In this document: positions 54,514 through 62,692 of the stretch, piece after piece
Numbering within the stretch: the stretch's first letter is position 1
How the letters are laid out: the number at the start of each line of letters is the position of its first letter
Assembly: GCA_963727045.1 (NCBI GenBank)
Contig: CAVSES010000002.1
Location: 1,860,001 to 1,924,000, forward strand
Source: Bog-1198 sp963727045
GTDB lineage: Bacteria; Pseudomonadota; Gammaproteobacteria; Steroidobacterales; Steroidobacteraceae
DNA: 64,000 nucleotides
Reading direction: 5' to 3'
Program-made: the position numbers and the translations under genes
Notes under the pieces: model-generated
Database searches by the model: none
Told to the model about the DNA's origin: nothing
What the model saw: the letters and a program-made list of their open reading frames with translations, nothing else

Positions 54514-55056
54514 ATGGCTGCCAGACTGAAACAGATTTATCACGACAAGCTCGTGCCGGAGCTCAAAGCGAAGCTCGGGCTCAAGAACACGATGCAGGTT
54601 CCGCGCATCCTCAAGATCACCGTCAACATGGGGGTGGGCGAGGCTGTGGCCGACAAGAAGGTCATGGACGCCGCGACCGCCGACATGGCCAAGATCACGG
54701 GACAAAAGCCCGCGGTCACCAAGGCGAAGAAGTCGGTGGCGACGTTCAAGGTGCGCGACGGCCAGGCCATCGGCTGCAAGGTGACGCTGCGCGGGGATCG
54801 CATGTACGAATTCCTGGATCGTCTCGTGAGCATCGCGATACCGCGAATCCGTGATTTCCGCGGCATCAGCACGCGCTCCTTCGACGGCCGCGGCAACTAC
54901 AGCCTCGGGGTGAAGGAGCAGATCATTTTCCCCGAGATTCAGTACGACCAGATCGACCAAATCCGTGGAATGGACATCACCATTTCTACGTCGGCGCACG
55001 ATGACAAGCACGGGCGCGCGTTGTTAGAAGCCTTCAACTTTCCGTTTCGCAAGTAG
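54514..55056 (+). CDS. rplE: 50S ribosomal protein L5
   Basis: 180 residues, contacts 5S rRNA and the P-site tRNA. QVPRILKITVNMGVGEAVAD, GQKPAVTKAKKSVATFK and RDFRGISTRSFDGRGNYSLG are the conserved blocks, with FPFRK as the usual C-terminus. Eleven bases from each neighbour. Confidence 0.96.
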   Translation: MAARLKQIYHDKLVPELKAKLGLKNTMQVPRILKITVNMGVGEAVADKKVMDAATADMAKITGQKPAVTKAKKSVATFKVRDGQAIGCKVTLRGDRMYEFLDRLVSIAIPRIRDFRGISTRSFDGRGNYSLGVKEQIIFPEIQYDQIDQIRGMDITISTSAHDDKHGRALLEAFNFPFRK

Positions 55057-55067
55057 GGTAATAGCCC

Positions 55068-55373
55068 ATGGCCAAGACGAACATGCTCATGCGCGAGAAG
55101 CGCCGCCTCAAAGTAGCGGGGAAATACGCCAAGCGGCGCGCCGAACTCAAGGAGCTGATCCGCGACCCCAAGACCGGGGCGGAAGAGCGCGCCGCCGCGC
55201 AGGTGGAGCTGCAGCAGCAGCCGCGAGACGCCGGCAAGAGCCGGCAGCGCAATCGCTGCTCGATCACGGGGCGTTCGCGCGGCGTGTACCGCAAGTTCGG
55301 ACTGGCCCGCACGAAGCTGCGCGAGGCCGCCAACCGCGGCGAAATCCCGGGCCTGTCCAAGGCGAGCTGGTGA
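55068..55373 (+). CDS. rpsN: 30S ribosomal protein S14
   Basis: 101 residues, the long form without the four zinc-binding Cys. MAKTNMLMREKRRLKVAGKY, and NRCSITGRSRGVYRKFGLAR near the C-terminus, are typical. Lies between rplE and rpsH, with 10-11 base gaps. Confidence 0.95.
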   Translation: MAKTNMLMREKRRLKVAGKYAKRRAELKELIRDPKTGAEERAAAQVELQQQPRDAGKSRQRNRCSITGRSRGVYRKFGLARTKLREAANRGEIPGLSKASW

Positions 55374-55383
55374 GGCGCGCACA

Positions 55384-55779
55384 ATGAGCATGACTGATCC
55401 GATTGCCGATCTTCTGACGCGTATCCGCAATGCGCAATCCGCGCGGAAGCCGACCGTGGGCGTGGGCTCCTCGAAGCTCAAGCTGGCGATACTCAAAGTT
55501 CTGAAGGACGAAGGCTATATCGCCGGCTACGGCGTTGACGCCGCCGGCGCGAAGAGCACCTTGTCCATCGAGCTCAAGTATCACGACGGCCGTCCCGTGA
55601 TCGACCGCATCGAGCGCATCAGCCGGCCTGGCTTACGCATCTACCGCGGCAAGGACGATCTGCCGAAGGTGCTGGGCGGCCTGGGTGTGGCGGTCATCTC
55701 CACGCCCAAGGGCATCATGTCCGACGCCCAGGCGCGCGCTGCCGGCACAGGCGGCGAAGTGCTCTTCGTCGTTCAATAG
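55384..55779 (+). CDS. rpsH: 30S ribosomal protein S8
   Basis: 131 residues, binds helix 21 of 16S rRNA. MTDPIADLLTRIRNAQSARK, ISRPGLRIYRGKDDLPKVL and LGVAVISTPKGIMSDAQAR are conserved. In enteric bacteria S8 represses the spc operon at the rplE start. ATG 55384 is followed by a second ATG at 55390, which may be the true start. Confidence 0.95.
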   Translation: MSMTDPIADLLTRIRNAQSARKPTVGVGSSKLKLAILKVLKDEGYIAGYGVDAAGAKSTLSIELKYHDGRPVIDRIERISRPGLRIYRGKDDLPKVLGGLGVAVISTPKGIMSDAQARAAGTGGEVLFVVQ

Positions 55780-55804
55780 GCCTCAAACGCAAGGTTTCAC
55801 AATC

Positions 55805-56338
55805 ATGTCTCGAGTCGGAAAAAAGCCGGTAGATCTCCCCCAGGGCGTCAGCGCGACGATCGGCGCGGATGTCGTCACGGTGAAGGGCGCCAAGGGCACG
55901 CTGACGCTGGCGATCAAGAGCGGCATCAAGGTGGTCCAGCAGGACAAGCATCTCGAGGTGCAGGCAAGTTCGGCGGCGGAGGGCTTGAATGCCATCGCGG
56001 GCGCGACCCGTGCGCACCTGGCGAACATGGTGACGGGCGTCACCAAGGGCTACGAGAAGAAGCTCGAGTTGGTCGGCGTCGGTTATCGCGCCGCCGTTCA
56101 AGCCAAGAGCCTCACGCTGACTTTGGGCTATTCGCACCTGATCAACTACGCGATTCCGGACGGGGTCACCATCGAAACGCCGAGCCAGACCGAGATCATC
56201 GTCAAGGGGATCGACCGTCAGCGCGTCGGGCAGACCGCGGCGGAGATTCGCGGCTTCAGGCCTCCCGAGCCCTACAAGGGCAAGGGAGTGAAGTACTCCG
56301 ATGAGAAGATTTCGCTGAAAGAGGCGAAGAAGAAGTAA
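55805..56338 (+). CDS. rplF: 50S ribosomal protein L6
   Basis: 177 residues, near the GTPase centre. MSRVGKKPVDLPQGVSATI, KKLELVGVGYRAAVQAKSL and GQTAAEIRGFRPPEPYKGKG followed by VKYSDE are the conserved parts. ATG 55805; the upstream frame from 55685 is a shadow of rpsH. Four bases before rplR. Confidence 0.96.
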   Translation: MSRVGKKPVDLPQGVSATIGADVVTVKGAKGTLTLAIKSGIKVVQQDKHLEVQASSAAEGLNAIAGATRAHLANMVTGVTKGYEKKLELVGVGYRAAVQAKSLTLTLGYSHLINYAIPDGVTIETPSQTEIIVKGIDRQRVGQTAAEIRGFRPPEPYKGKGVKYSDEKISLKEAKKK

Positions 56339-56342
56339 GCAC

Positions 56343-56703
56343 ATGAAATTGACCAAACAAGACACCCGGTTGCGCCGCGCGCGCAGGGGCCGCGTAAAGA
56401 TCAAGGAGCTTGCCGCGCTGCGCCTGTCGGTGCACCGCACGCCCCAGCATATCTATGCGCAGATCTTCGCCCCGGAGGGCGACAAGGTATCTGGTTGCCG
56501 CGTCGACCTTGCAGAAGGATGTGCGCGGTGAATTGAAGTCCACCGGCAACATCGAGGCCGCCAAGGCAGTCGGGCGCGCCATCGCGGAGCGCGCCAAGGC
56601 CAAAGGCATTGCAAAGGTCGCGTTCGACCGTTCCGGTTTCATGTATCACGGGCGCGTCAAAGCGCTGGCAGAGGCCGCGCGCGAAGCGGGTCTCGAGTTT
56701 TAA
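56343..56703 (+). CDS. rplR: 50S ribosomal protein L18, one-base frameshift
   Basis: 5S rRNA-binding protein, about 119 residues if one base is removed. The first part (RLRRARRGRVKIKELAALRL, VHRTPQHIYAQIFAPEGDKV) is in one frame. The second (LVAASTLQKDVRGELKSTGN ... FDRSGFMYHGRVKALAEAAR) is in the next. The switch is at 56488-56490: gacaaggtatctggtt gives DKVLV if the a or the t of 'at' is dropped. rplR is essential and no second copy is visible, so this is most likely a sequencing or assembly error. Confidence 0.85.
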
Positions 56704-56724
56704 CGAAGAGGTCCCAAGGGCACT

Positions 56725-57231
56725 ATGGCGAGAGTAGAAAAACCAATGTCCGGCGATGACCTGCTCGAAAAGCTGGTCGCGGTGAACCGCGTCGCCAAGG
56801 TGGTCAAGGGCGGCAAGCAGTTCGGCTTCACCGCCCTCACCGTCGTTGGCGACGGTGCCGGCCGGGTGGGCTTCGGCTACGGCAAGGCGCGTGAAGTGCC
56901 GGTCGCGATTTCAAAGGCCATGATGCAGGCCCGCAAGAGCCTGGTCACGGTCTCACTGAAGAACGACACGTTGTTCTATGCGGTCAAGGGCCGGCATGGG
57001 ACCACGCGGGTGTACATGCAGCCGGCGGCCGATGGCACCGGCGTGATCGCGGGCGGCGGCATGCGCGCGGTGTTCGAGTGCGCCGGCGTTCGCAACGTCC
57101 TCGCGAAGAGCTATGGCTCGCGCAATCCCATCAACGTGGTTCGGGCGACCATGGATGCGTTGGCCAAGCTGCGCACCCCGGACGACATCGCGGCGAAGCG
57201 CGGCAAGAGCGTCGCGGAACTCGTGGGCTGA
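56725..57231 (+). CDS. rpsE: 30S ribosomal protein S5
   Basis: 168 residues, with dsRNA-binding-like domain, at the mRNA entry. LVAVNRVAKVVKGGKQFGFT, the VVGDGAGRVGFGYGKAREVP loop (site of spectinomycin-resistance changes) and GGGMRAVFECAGVRNVLAKS are normal. Twenty-one bases after rplR. Confidence 0.96.
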   Translation: MARVEKPMSGDDLLEKLVAVNRVAKVVKGGKQFGFTALTVVGDGAGRVGFGYGKAREVPVAISKAMMQARKSLVTVSLKNDTLFYAVKGRHGTTRVYMQPAADGTGVIAGGGMRAVFECAGVRNVLAKSYGSRNPINVVRATMDALAKLRTPDDIAAKRGKSVAELVG

Positions 57232-57236
57232 ACGTC

Positions 57237-57440
57237 ATGTCCGACAAATCAATCAGAGTCACTTTGATCAAGAGCATGTACGGCCAACTGGCCAGCATCC
57301 GCAACTCCGCCCGAGGCCTCGGTCTGCGTCGGATCGGCCACAGCGTCGTGGTGGCGGACACGCCGTCGAATCGCGGCATGATCAATGCGGCCAGCCATAT
57401 GCTGAAGGTAGAGAGCGCGTTGGGCGGGGTATCCAAATGA
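57237..57440 (+). CDS. rpmD: 50S ribosomal protein L30
   Basis: 67 residues. IRVTLIKSMYGQLASIRNSA and GLGLRRIGHSVVVADTPSNR mark the short-form bacterial L30; it has about eight more residues than E. coli, including a longer C-terminus. ATG 57237 is five bases after rpsE, and its TGA overlaps the rplO ATG (ATGA). Confidence 0.94.
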   Translation: MSDKSIRVTLIKSMYGQLASIRNSARGLGLRRIGHSVVVADTPSNRGMINAASHMLKVESALGGVSK

Positions 57441-57877
57441 GATTGAACACGATCAAGCCGGGTGCCGGTGCCAAGCGGCCGCATTTGCGGGTCGGCCGCG
57501 GTGCATCCGCCGGCCAGGGCAAGACCTGCGGCCGCGGCGTCAAAGGGCAGCGCGCCCGCAAGGGCGGCTATCACAAGGTCGGATTCGAAGGCGGTCAGAT
57601 GCCTTTGCAGCGGCGACTGCCGAAAATCGGCTTTCGTTCCGCCATGAAGGCCTCGCGCGCGGAATTGACGCTGTCCGATCTGATGCGCGTTTCCGGCGCC
57701 GACGTGACGTTGGCCGGCCTGATCGAGGCGAATCTCGTGCCGGAAAGCACCAAGATCGTGAAGATCATCCTGTCGGGCAAAGTCACCAAAGCTTTCATCG
57801 TGAAGGACAAGGTGATCACGGCGACCAAGGGCGCCAGATCCGCGGTCGAATCGGCCGGCGGGCGATTCGAGGCTTAA
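57437..57877 (+). CDS. rplO: 50S ribosomal protein L15
   Basis: 146 residues, late assembly protein. MRLNTIKPGAGAKRPHLRVG, GRGASAGQGKTCGRGVKGQR and GFEGGQMPLQRRLPKIGF are the conserved Gly-rich N-terminal parts. ATG 57437 overlaps the rpmD stop; the longer upstream frame is a shadow. Five bases before secY. Confidence 0.95.
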   Translation: MRLNTIKPGAGAKRPHLRVGRGASAGQGKTCGRGVKGQRARKGGYHKVGFEGGQMPLQRRLPKIGFRSAMKASRAELTLSDLMRVSGADVTLAGLIEANLVPESTKIVKIILSGKVTKAFIVKDKVITATKGARSAVESAGGRFEA

Positions 57878-57882
57878 GAGCC

Positions 57883-59229
57883 GTGGCTGCCACCAACCCG
57901 ACCGCCGCCTTGGGAGACATGACGCGCTTCGCCGAGATGCGCAAGCGTCTGTGGTTCCTGCTGGGTGCGTTGGTGGTGTACAGAATGGGCACTTTCATCC
58001 CGGTGCCCGGAATCGATGCGGCGCGCTTTGCCGCTTTCTTTTCGACCCAGAACGGCACGCTGCTCGGCATGTTCAACATGTTCTCGGGCGGCGCACTGCA
58101 GCGTTTCAGCATTTTCGCGCTGAACGTGATGCCCTACATCACGGCGTCGATCATCATCCAGATGGCTTCGATGGTGTATCCGCCCTGGGCGCAAATCCGC
58201 AAGGACGGCGAATCCGGCCGGCGCAAGCTGATGCAGTACACCCGCTACGGCACGGTGCTGCTCGCGGCGTTCCAAGGCTTCGGTGCGGCCCTTGCGATTC
58301 AGAACTCGGGCGGCAATCTCGTGCCGAATCCGGGTCCGCAATTTCTGTTCATCGCCACCGTGTCGATCACCACCGGCACGCTGTTCGTGATGTGGCTGGG
58401 CGAGCAGATCACCGAGCGCGGCATCGGCAACGGCATCACCATGATCATCGTGGCCGGCATCATCGCCGGTCTGCCGCGGGCCATCGGCAACACCTTGGAG
58501 ATGGTGCGCTCGGGCGAAATGAATCCGTTGATCGTGCTGTTGATCCTCGTGGTCGTGATATTGGTGACGCTGTTCTGCGTGTTCGTCGAACGGGCGCAGC
58601 GCAAGATCCAGGTGAACTACGCGAAGCGCCAGGTGGGGCGGCGCATGATGCAGGGCCAGAGCACGCACCTGCCGTTCAAGCTCAACATGGCGGGCGTCAT
58701 TCCACCGATTTTTGCCTCGAGCCTGCTGGTGTTCCCGGCGACGATCGCGCAATTCTTCGGCAACAGCCCGAACCCCAACGCCATACAGAGGACTCTGCAG
58801 AAGATCGCCGCCGTCCTCGGGTATGGGCAGCCGCTGCACGTCCTGCTGTTCGCGCTGCTGATCATCGGATTTGCGTTCTTCTACGTGGCCCTGGTCTACG
58901 ACGCACGCGACACGGCCGACAACCTGAAGAAGGCCGGCGCGTTCATTCCCGGGATTCGCCCCGGACAGCAGACCGGCGACTATCTCGACAAGGTGCTGAC
59001 GCGGCTCACTCTGTGGGGCGGCCTGTACATCATGGCGGTGTGTCTGTTGCCCGAAATCATCCGCATGGTCAATCCCAGCGTTCCTTTCCAGTTCGGCGGC
59101 ACTTCGCTGTTGATCATCGTCGTCGGCGTCATGGATTTCGTCGCACAGACTCAGTCGCATTTGATGTCGCACCAATACGAGGGCCTGATGAAGAAGGCCA
59201 GCTTGCGCGGCATCGGGAGTAAGAAATGA
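57883..59229 (+). CDS. secY: Protein translocase subunit SecY
   Basis: Channel of the Sec translocon, 448 residues with ten hydrophobic segments. GTFIPVPGIDAARFAAFF before the plug, FSIFALNVMPYITASIIIQ (segment 2), and the cytoplasmic loop ARDTADNLKKAGAFIPGIRP are typical. GTG start, five bases after rplO. Its TGA overlaps the rpmJ ATG. No infA gene follows. Confidence 0.96.
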   Translation: MAATNPTAALGDMTRFAEMRKRLWFLLGALVVYRMGTFIPVPGIDAARFAAFFSTQNGTLLGMFNMFSGGALQRFSIFALNVMPYITASIIIQMASMVYPPWAQIRKDGESGRRKLMQYTRYGTVLLAAFQGFGAALAIQNSGGNLVPNPGPQFLFIATVSITTGTLFVMWLGEQITERGIGNGITMIIVAGIIAGLPRAIGNTLEMVRSGEMNPLIVLLILVVVILVTLFCVFVERAQRKIQVNYAKRQVGRRMMQGQSTHLPFKLNMAGVIPPIFASSLLVFPATIAQFFGNSPNPNAIQRTLQKIAAVLGYGQPLHVLLFALLIIGFAFFYVALVYDARDTADNLKKAGAFIPGIRPGQQTGDYLDKVLTRLTLWGGLYIMAVCLLPEIIRMVNPSVPFQFGGTSLLIIVVGVMDFVAQTQSHLMSHQYEGLMKKASLRGIGSKK

Positions 59230-59342
59230 AAGTTCGTCCTTCGGTGAAGAAGATCTGCAAGAACTGCAAAGTCGTGCGGCGCCGCGGCATCGTTTACATC
59301 ATTTGTTCGTCGGACGCCCGGCACAAGCAGCGTCAGGGTTGA
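59226..59342 (+). CDS. rpmJ: 50S ribosomal protein L36
   Basis: A 38-residue protein, MKVRPSVKKICKNCKVVRRR onward to KQRQG. It is the zinc-binding (C+) form: Cys11, Cys14, Cys27 and His33. The ATG overlaps the secY stop by four bases (ATGA). A 149-base gap with a repeat element separates it from rpsM. Confidence 0.93.
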   Translation: MKVRPSVKKICKNCKVVRRRGIVYIICSSDARHKQRQG

Positions 59343-59394
59343 TGCGCATGAGAGGCAAAAGCACGTTTGTCTTGCCCGCGCGGCGGGCGCCAGC

Positions 59395-59443
59395 GGTCGG
59401 GATCGCCTCGGCCCCATTGAAAACTGGCGCGAAGCGCCTGAAA
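59395..59443 (+). repeat. Double-hairpin intergenic repeat, copy D (before rpsM)
   Basis: GGTCG ... CGGCCCC, ATTGAA, then a perfect GGCGC-gaa-GCGCC and TGAAAT. The first hairpin is the most decayed of the four main copies; the second is intact. It lies between rpmJ and rpsM. Confidence 0.65.
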
Positions 59444-59491
59444 TACTATATACTTGCGCGCTTTTTCGCGTGCGCTATGGTGGAGAACTAG

Positions 59492-59872
59492 ATGGCGCGT
59501 ATCGCCGGCATCAACATACCGATGAACAAGCACGTAGTCATCGGATTAACCCATATTTTCGGCATTGGAAACAGTCGTGCAGCCCGCATCTGCGACGCGG
59601 CCGGCGTGAAGTACAGCGTCAAGGTGAAGGATTTGACGGACGCCGAGGTGGCCTCGCTTCGCTCGCAAGTCGCGAAATTTGCCGTGGAAGGCGACCTTCG
59701 GCGTGAAGTGTCGATGAACATAAAGCGCCTGATGGATTTGGGCTGCTACCGCGGCATCCGGCACCGCAAAGGGCTGCCGATGCGAGGTCAACGCACGCGC
59801 ACCAATGCCCGTACCAGGAAGGGCCCGCGCAAACAGGCGGTGAAGATGAACGCGCCGCCGGGCAAGGTTTAG
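59492..59872 (+). CDS. rpsM: 30S ribosomal protein S13
   Basis: 126 residues, in the 30S head at the subunit bridge. MARIAGINIPMNKHVVIGLT, IFGIGNSRAARICDAAGV and RGIRHRKGLPMRGQRTRTNA are the conserved parts. First gene of the alpha operon; GGTGGAG lies before the ATG. Confidence 0.96.
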   Translation: MARIAGINIPMNKHVVIGLTHIFGIGNSRAARICDAAGVKYSVKVKDLTDAEVASLRSQVAKFAVEGDLRREVSMNIKRLMDLGCYRGIRHRKGLPMRGQRTRTNARTRKGPRKQAVKMNAPPGKV

Positions 59873-59895
59873 GGTTTATTTGGGTTATTTCGGGC

Positions 59896-59974
59896 GGGGT
59901 CGTTGCGACCCCGTTCAACAGTGGCGCGTAGCGCCTGGAAATTGCGCAGCGCCCGGAAATGGCGAAGCGCCTGG
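59896..59974 (+). repeat. Double-hairpin intergenic repeat, copy E with extra units (before rpsK)
   Basis: GGGGTCG-ttg-CGACCCC, GTTCAA, GGCGC-gta-GCGCC, TGGAAAT, then two more degenerate units (GCGCAGCGCCCGGAAAT and GGCGAAGCGCCTGG). Both main stems are perfect. It ends at the AAGGA ribosome-binding site of rpsK. Confidence 0.72.
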
Positions 59975-59985
59975 CAAGGATATCT

Positions 59986-60417
59986 ATGGCTGATCAGAAA
60001 CAGAACGCGGGTCAAGGCGCCGGCGGCGGCGCCCAGAGCGGCAAGCCGGTCCGCAAGAAGGTCCGGAAGAACGTGCTGGATGCGATCGCGCACGTGCATG
60101 CATCCTTCAACAACACGATCATCACGATCACCGACCGGCAGGGAAATACGCTGTCTTGGGCGACCTCCGGCGGCTGCGGCTTTCGCGGTTCGCGAAAGTC
60201 GACGCCTTTCGCAGCCCAGGTCGCTGCGGAACGTGCCGGCACGGCGGCTCAGGAGCATGGTGTGAAGAACGTCGAAGTGCGCGTCATGGGGCCGGGACCG
60301 GGCCGCGAATCCGCCGTTCGTGCCCTTAACGGCTGCGGGCTCAAGATCACGAACATCGAAGACGTGACTCCGATCCCCCATAACGGCTGCCGTCCGCCCA
60401 AAAAGCGGCGCGTTTAG
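59986..60417 (+). CDS. rpsK: 30S ribosomal protein S11
   Basis: 143 residues, on the 30S platform. HVHASFNNTIITITDRQGNT, SGGCGFRGSRKSTPFAAQVA and DVTPIPHNGCRPPKKRRV are typical. The N-terminus has an extra Gly/Gln-rich 15 residues. ATG 59986 has AAGGA five bases before it; an in-frame ATG at 59959 lies within the repeat element and is rejected. Confidence 0.95.
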   Translation: MADQKQNAGQGAGGGAQSGKPVRKKVRKNVLDAIAHVHASFNNTIITITDRQGNTLSWATSGGCGFRGSRKSTPFAAQVAAERAGTAAQEHGVKNVEVRVMGPGPGRESAVRALNGCGLKITNIEDVTPIPHNGCRPPKKRRV

Positions 60418-60450
60418 TGTCTGTCAGAGGCTAAGGCTCAAGGGTTCGTA

Positions 60451-61074
60451 ATGGCAAAATATACCGGTCCAAAATGCAAACTGTCCCGCCGCGAGGGAAC
60501 CGATCTGTTCCTGAAGAGCGGGGTCAAGCCTCTCGAGTCCAAGTGCAAGCTCGAAGTGCCGCCGGGCGGCGTGAAGAGCGAACGCAAGCAGCGGCTGTCG
60601 GAGTACGGCCTGCAGCTGCGCGAGAAGCAGAAGCTGCGCCGCATGTACGGGGTATTGGAGCGCCAATTCCGCAATTACTATCAAAAGGCGGCCGGCCGCC
60701 CGGGTGCCACCGGCGAAACATTGCTGCAATTTTTGGAATGCCGGCTGGACAATGTTGTCTACCGCATGGGCTTCGCGGCAACGCGCGCCGAGGCGCGCCA
60801 GCTCGTGAGCCATAAGGCCGTTTCAGTGAACGAGAAGCTGGTCAACATCGCCTCCTACCAGTGCAAGGCGGGCGACGTGGTCAGCCTGCGCGAGAAGGCG
60901 AAAAAGCAGACCCGCATACAGGCAGCCCTCACGATCGCCGCGCAGGTCGGCTTTCCTGATTGGGTGGAAGTGGACGACAAGAAATTCTCGGGAATTCTGA
61001 AGTCGGTTCCCGATCGGCAGGAGATTCTGCCGGACATCAACGAGAGCCTGGTCGTCGAGTTGTATTCCAAGTAA
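60451..61074 (+). CDS. rpsD: 30S ribosomal protein S4
   Basis: 207 residues, primary 16S binder. MAKYTGPKCKLSRREGTDLF, the S4 RNA-binding domain (LECRLDNVVYRMGFAATRAE, ARQLVSHKAVSVNEKLVNI) and the C-terminal INESLVVELYSK are normal. In enteric bacteria it represses the alpha operon. The N-terminal Cys cluster of zinc-binding S4 is absent. Confidence 0.96.
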   Translation: MAKYTGPKCKLSRREGTDLFLKSGVKPLESKCKLEVPPGGVKSERKQRLSEYGLQLREKQKLRRMYGVLERQFRNYYQKAAGRPGATGETLLQFLECRLDNVVYRMGFAATRAEARQLVSHKAVSVNEKLVNIASYQCKAGDVVSLREKAKKQTRIQAALTIAAQVGFPDWVEVDDKKFSGILKSVPDRQEILPDINESLVVELYSK

Positions 61075-61129
61075 CGCATCGCAGCCAAGGGCTTGCGCTG
61101 TCCCCGGTCAGTTAACGTAGGTGATATCC

Positions 61130-62134
61130 ATGCAGGGATCGATCAATGAATTTTTGAAGCCGCGAGTTGTCAAGGTACAACCGGTGTCGCCTCGCCATGC
61201 GCGAATCGTGATCGAACCGTTCGAACGCGGCTTCGGCCACACCTTGGGCAATGCCCTGCGACGGGTGCTGTTGTCCTCGCTGCCCGGCGCCGCCATCACT
61301 GAGATTGAAATCGAAGGTGTGTTGCACGAGTACACGGCCATCGAGGGCGTCCAAGAAGACGTCGTCGACATTCTGCTCAATCTCAAGGCGGTGGCCATCC
61401 GCATGCACACCCGCGACGTCGCGGAGGTGCGCCTGCACAAGAAGGGCCCCGGGCCGGTGACCGCCGGCGACATAGCCGGCGACCATGACATCGAGATTTT
61501 GAATCCCGATCTCGTGATCGCGAATTTGACCAAGGCCGGTGAATTGTCGATGTCGCTCAAGGTGGAGCGCGGGCGGGGGTACCGTCCCGCGGCGCAGCGC
61601 CAGGCGTTCGAGGAGCAAACGCGCGCGATCGGCCGCCTGCAGCTCGACGCCTCGTTCAGCCCGGTCCGCAAGGTCACGTATAACGTCGAAAGTGCGCGAG
61701 TCGAGCAGCGCACCGATTTGGACAAGCTGATTCTCGATATCGAAACCAACGGCACGATCGATCCGGAAGAGGCAATTCGGCGCGCCGGCGGAATCCTCAA
61801 GGACCAATTGTCGGTGTTCGTCGATCTGCAGGGCCAGGACGAATCGACCACCAAGGCCACCGAAACTCAGTTCGACCCCATCCTGCTGCGGCCGGTGGAT
61901 GAGCTGGAACTGACGGTCCGCAGCGCCAACTGCCTGAAGGCCGAGAACATTCACTACATCGGCGATCTCGTTCAACGGACCGAGGTTGAGCTCCTGCGTA
62001 CTCCGAATCTGGGCAAGAAATCGCTGACCGAGATCAAGGAAGTACTCGAAAGCCACGGGCTCACGCTCGGGATGCGCATCGACAACTGGCCGCCGCCGGG
62101 GTTGAAGCGCGACGACGAGCGCGACGGAATTTAA
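61130..62134 (+). CDS. rpoA: RNA polymerase alpha subunit
   Basis: 334 residues. N-terminal dimer and assembly domain (MQGSINEFLKPRVVKVQPVS, RGFGHTLGNALRRVLLSSLP), acidic linker, and C-terminal DNA/activator domain (TVRSANCLKAENIHYIGDLV, TPNLGKKSLTEIKEVLESHG). ATG 61130 gives the family N-terminus; the GTG at 61121 is not needed. Normal length for proteobacteria. Confidence 0.97.
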   Translation: MQGSINEFLKPRVVKVQPVSPRHARIVIEPFERGFGHTLGNALRRVLLSSLPGAAITEIEIEGVLHEYTAIEGVQEDVVDILLNLKAVAIRMHTRDVAEVRLHKKGPGPVTAGDIAGDHDIEILNPDLVIANLTKAGELSMSLKVERGRGYRPAAQRQAFEEQTRAIGRLQLDASFSPVRKVTYNVESARVEQRTDLDKLILDIETNGTIDPEEAIRRAGGILKDQLSVFVDLQGQDESTTKATETQFDPILLRPVDELELTVRSANCLKAENIHYIGDLVQRTEVELLRTPNLGKKSLTEIKEVLESHGLTLGMRIDNWPPPGLKRDDERDGI

Positions 62135-62163
62135 ACGCAAGGGACGATCAAGGGCTCCAGAAT

Positions 62164-62664
62164 ATGCGGCATAGAAACAGCGGGCGCCAACTTTCGCGCA
62201 ACTCTTCACATCGGCACGCGTTGCTCCGCAACATGGCGACTTCCCTGCTGCGTCACGAGACCATCCGTACCACGGTGCCCAAAGCGAAAGAACTGCGCCG
62301 GGTGATCGAACCTCTCATCACCCTGGCCAAGGTGGACTCCGTGGCAAAGCGCCGTCTGGCGTACTCGCGGTTGCGCGACGTGAGCGTCGTGGAGAAGCTG
62401 TTCGCGGACCTGGGTCCTCGTTTCAAGGCGCGGGCCGGTGGATACACGCGAATCCTCAAGATGGAGCCGCGGCCGGGAGATTCGGCGGACATGGCCTTGA
62501 TGCAGCTTGTCGAGGCCGCAGCGGCCCCTGTGGCCAAGACCGAGGAGCCGAAGGCGTCCAAGTCTCCGAAGGCGCCGAAGAAGTCCAAGAAGGCCGCAGG
62601 CGACGAGGCAGGCGCCGCAGAGGCCGCGCCCGCCCCCAAGCGCCGCAAGAAGGCGGCCGCCTGA
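62164..62664 (+). CDS. rplQ: 50S ribosomal protein L17
   Basis: 166 residues; the first 115 are ordinary L17 (MRHRNSGRQLSRNSSHRHAL, TTVPKAKELRRVIEPLITLA). The last 45 or so are an Ala/Lys/Pro-rich tail (KASKSPKAPKKSKKAAGDEA), absent from E. coli L17 (127 residues). It ends the block; the convergent pepQ follows after 28 bases. GGCC-tccttg-GGCC lies there, but no T-run, so termination is unclear. Confidence 0.94.
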   Translation: MRHRNSGRQLSRNSSHRHALLRNMATSLLRHETIRTTVPKAKELRRVIEPLITLAKVDSVAKRRLAYSRLRDVSVVEKLFADLGPRFKARAGGYTRILKMEPRPGDSADMALMQLVEAAAAPVAKTEEPKASKSPKAPKKSKKAAGDEAGAAEAAPAPKRRKKAAA

Positions 62665-62692
62665 CGCACGGCCTCCTTGGGCCGCGCTGTCC

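Noticed and set aside
59373..59388. GC hairpin GCCCGC/GCGGGC after rpmJ as a terminator
   Set aside because: No T-run follows and the repeat element begins right after; termination between rpmJ and rpsM is not supported.
59959..59985. Upstream in-frame ATG for rpsK
   Set aside because: It lies within the repeat element (GGAAATGGCG) and adds MAKRLARIS, which is not part of S11; ATG 59986 has the proper AAGGA.
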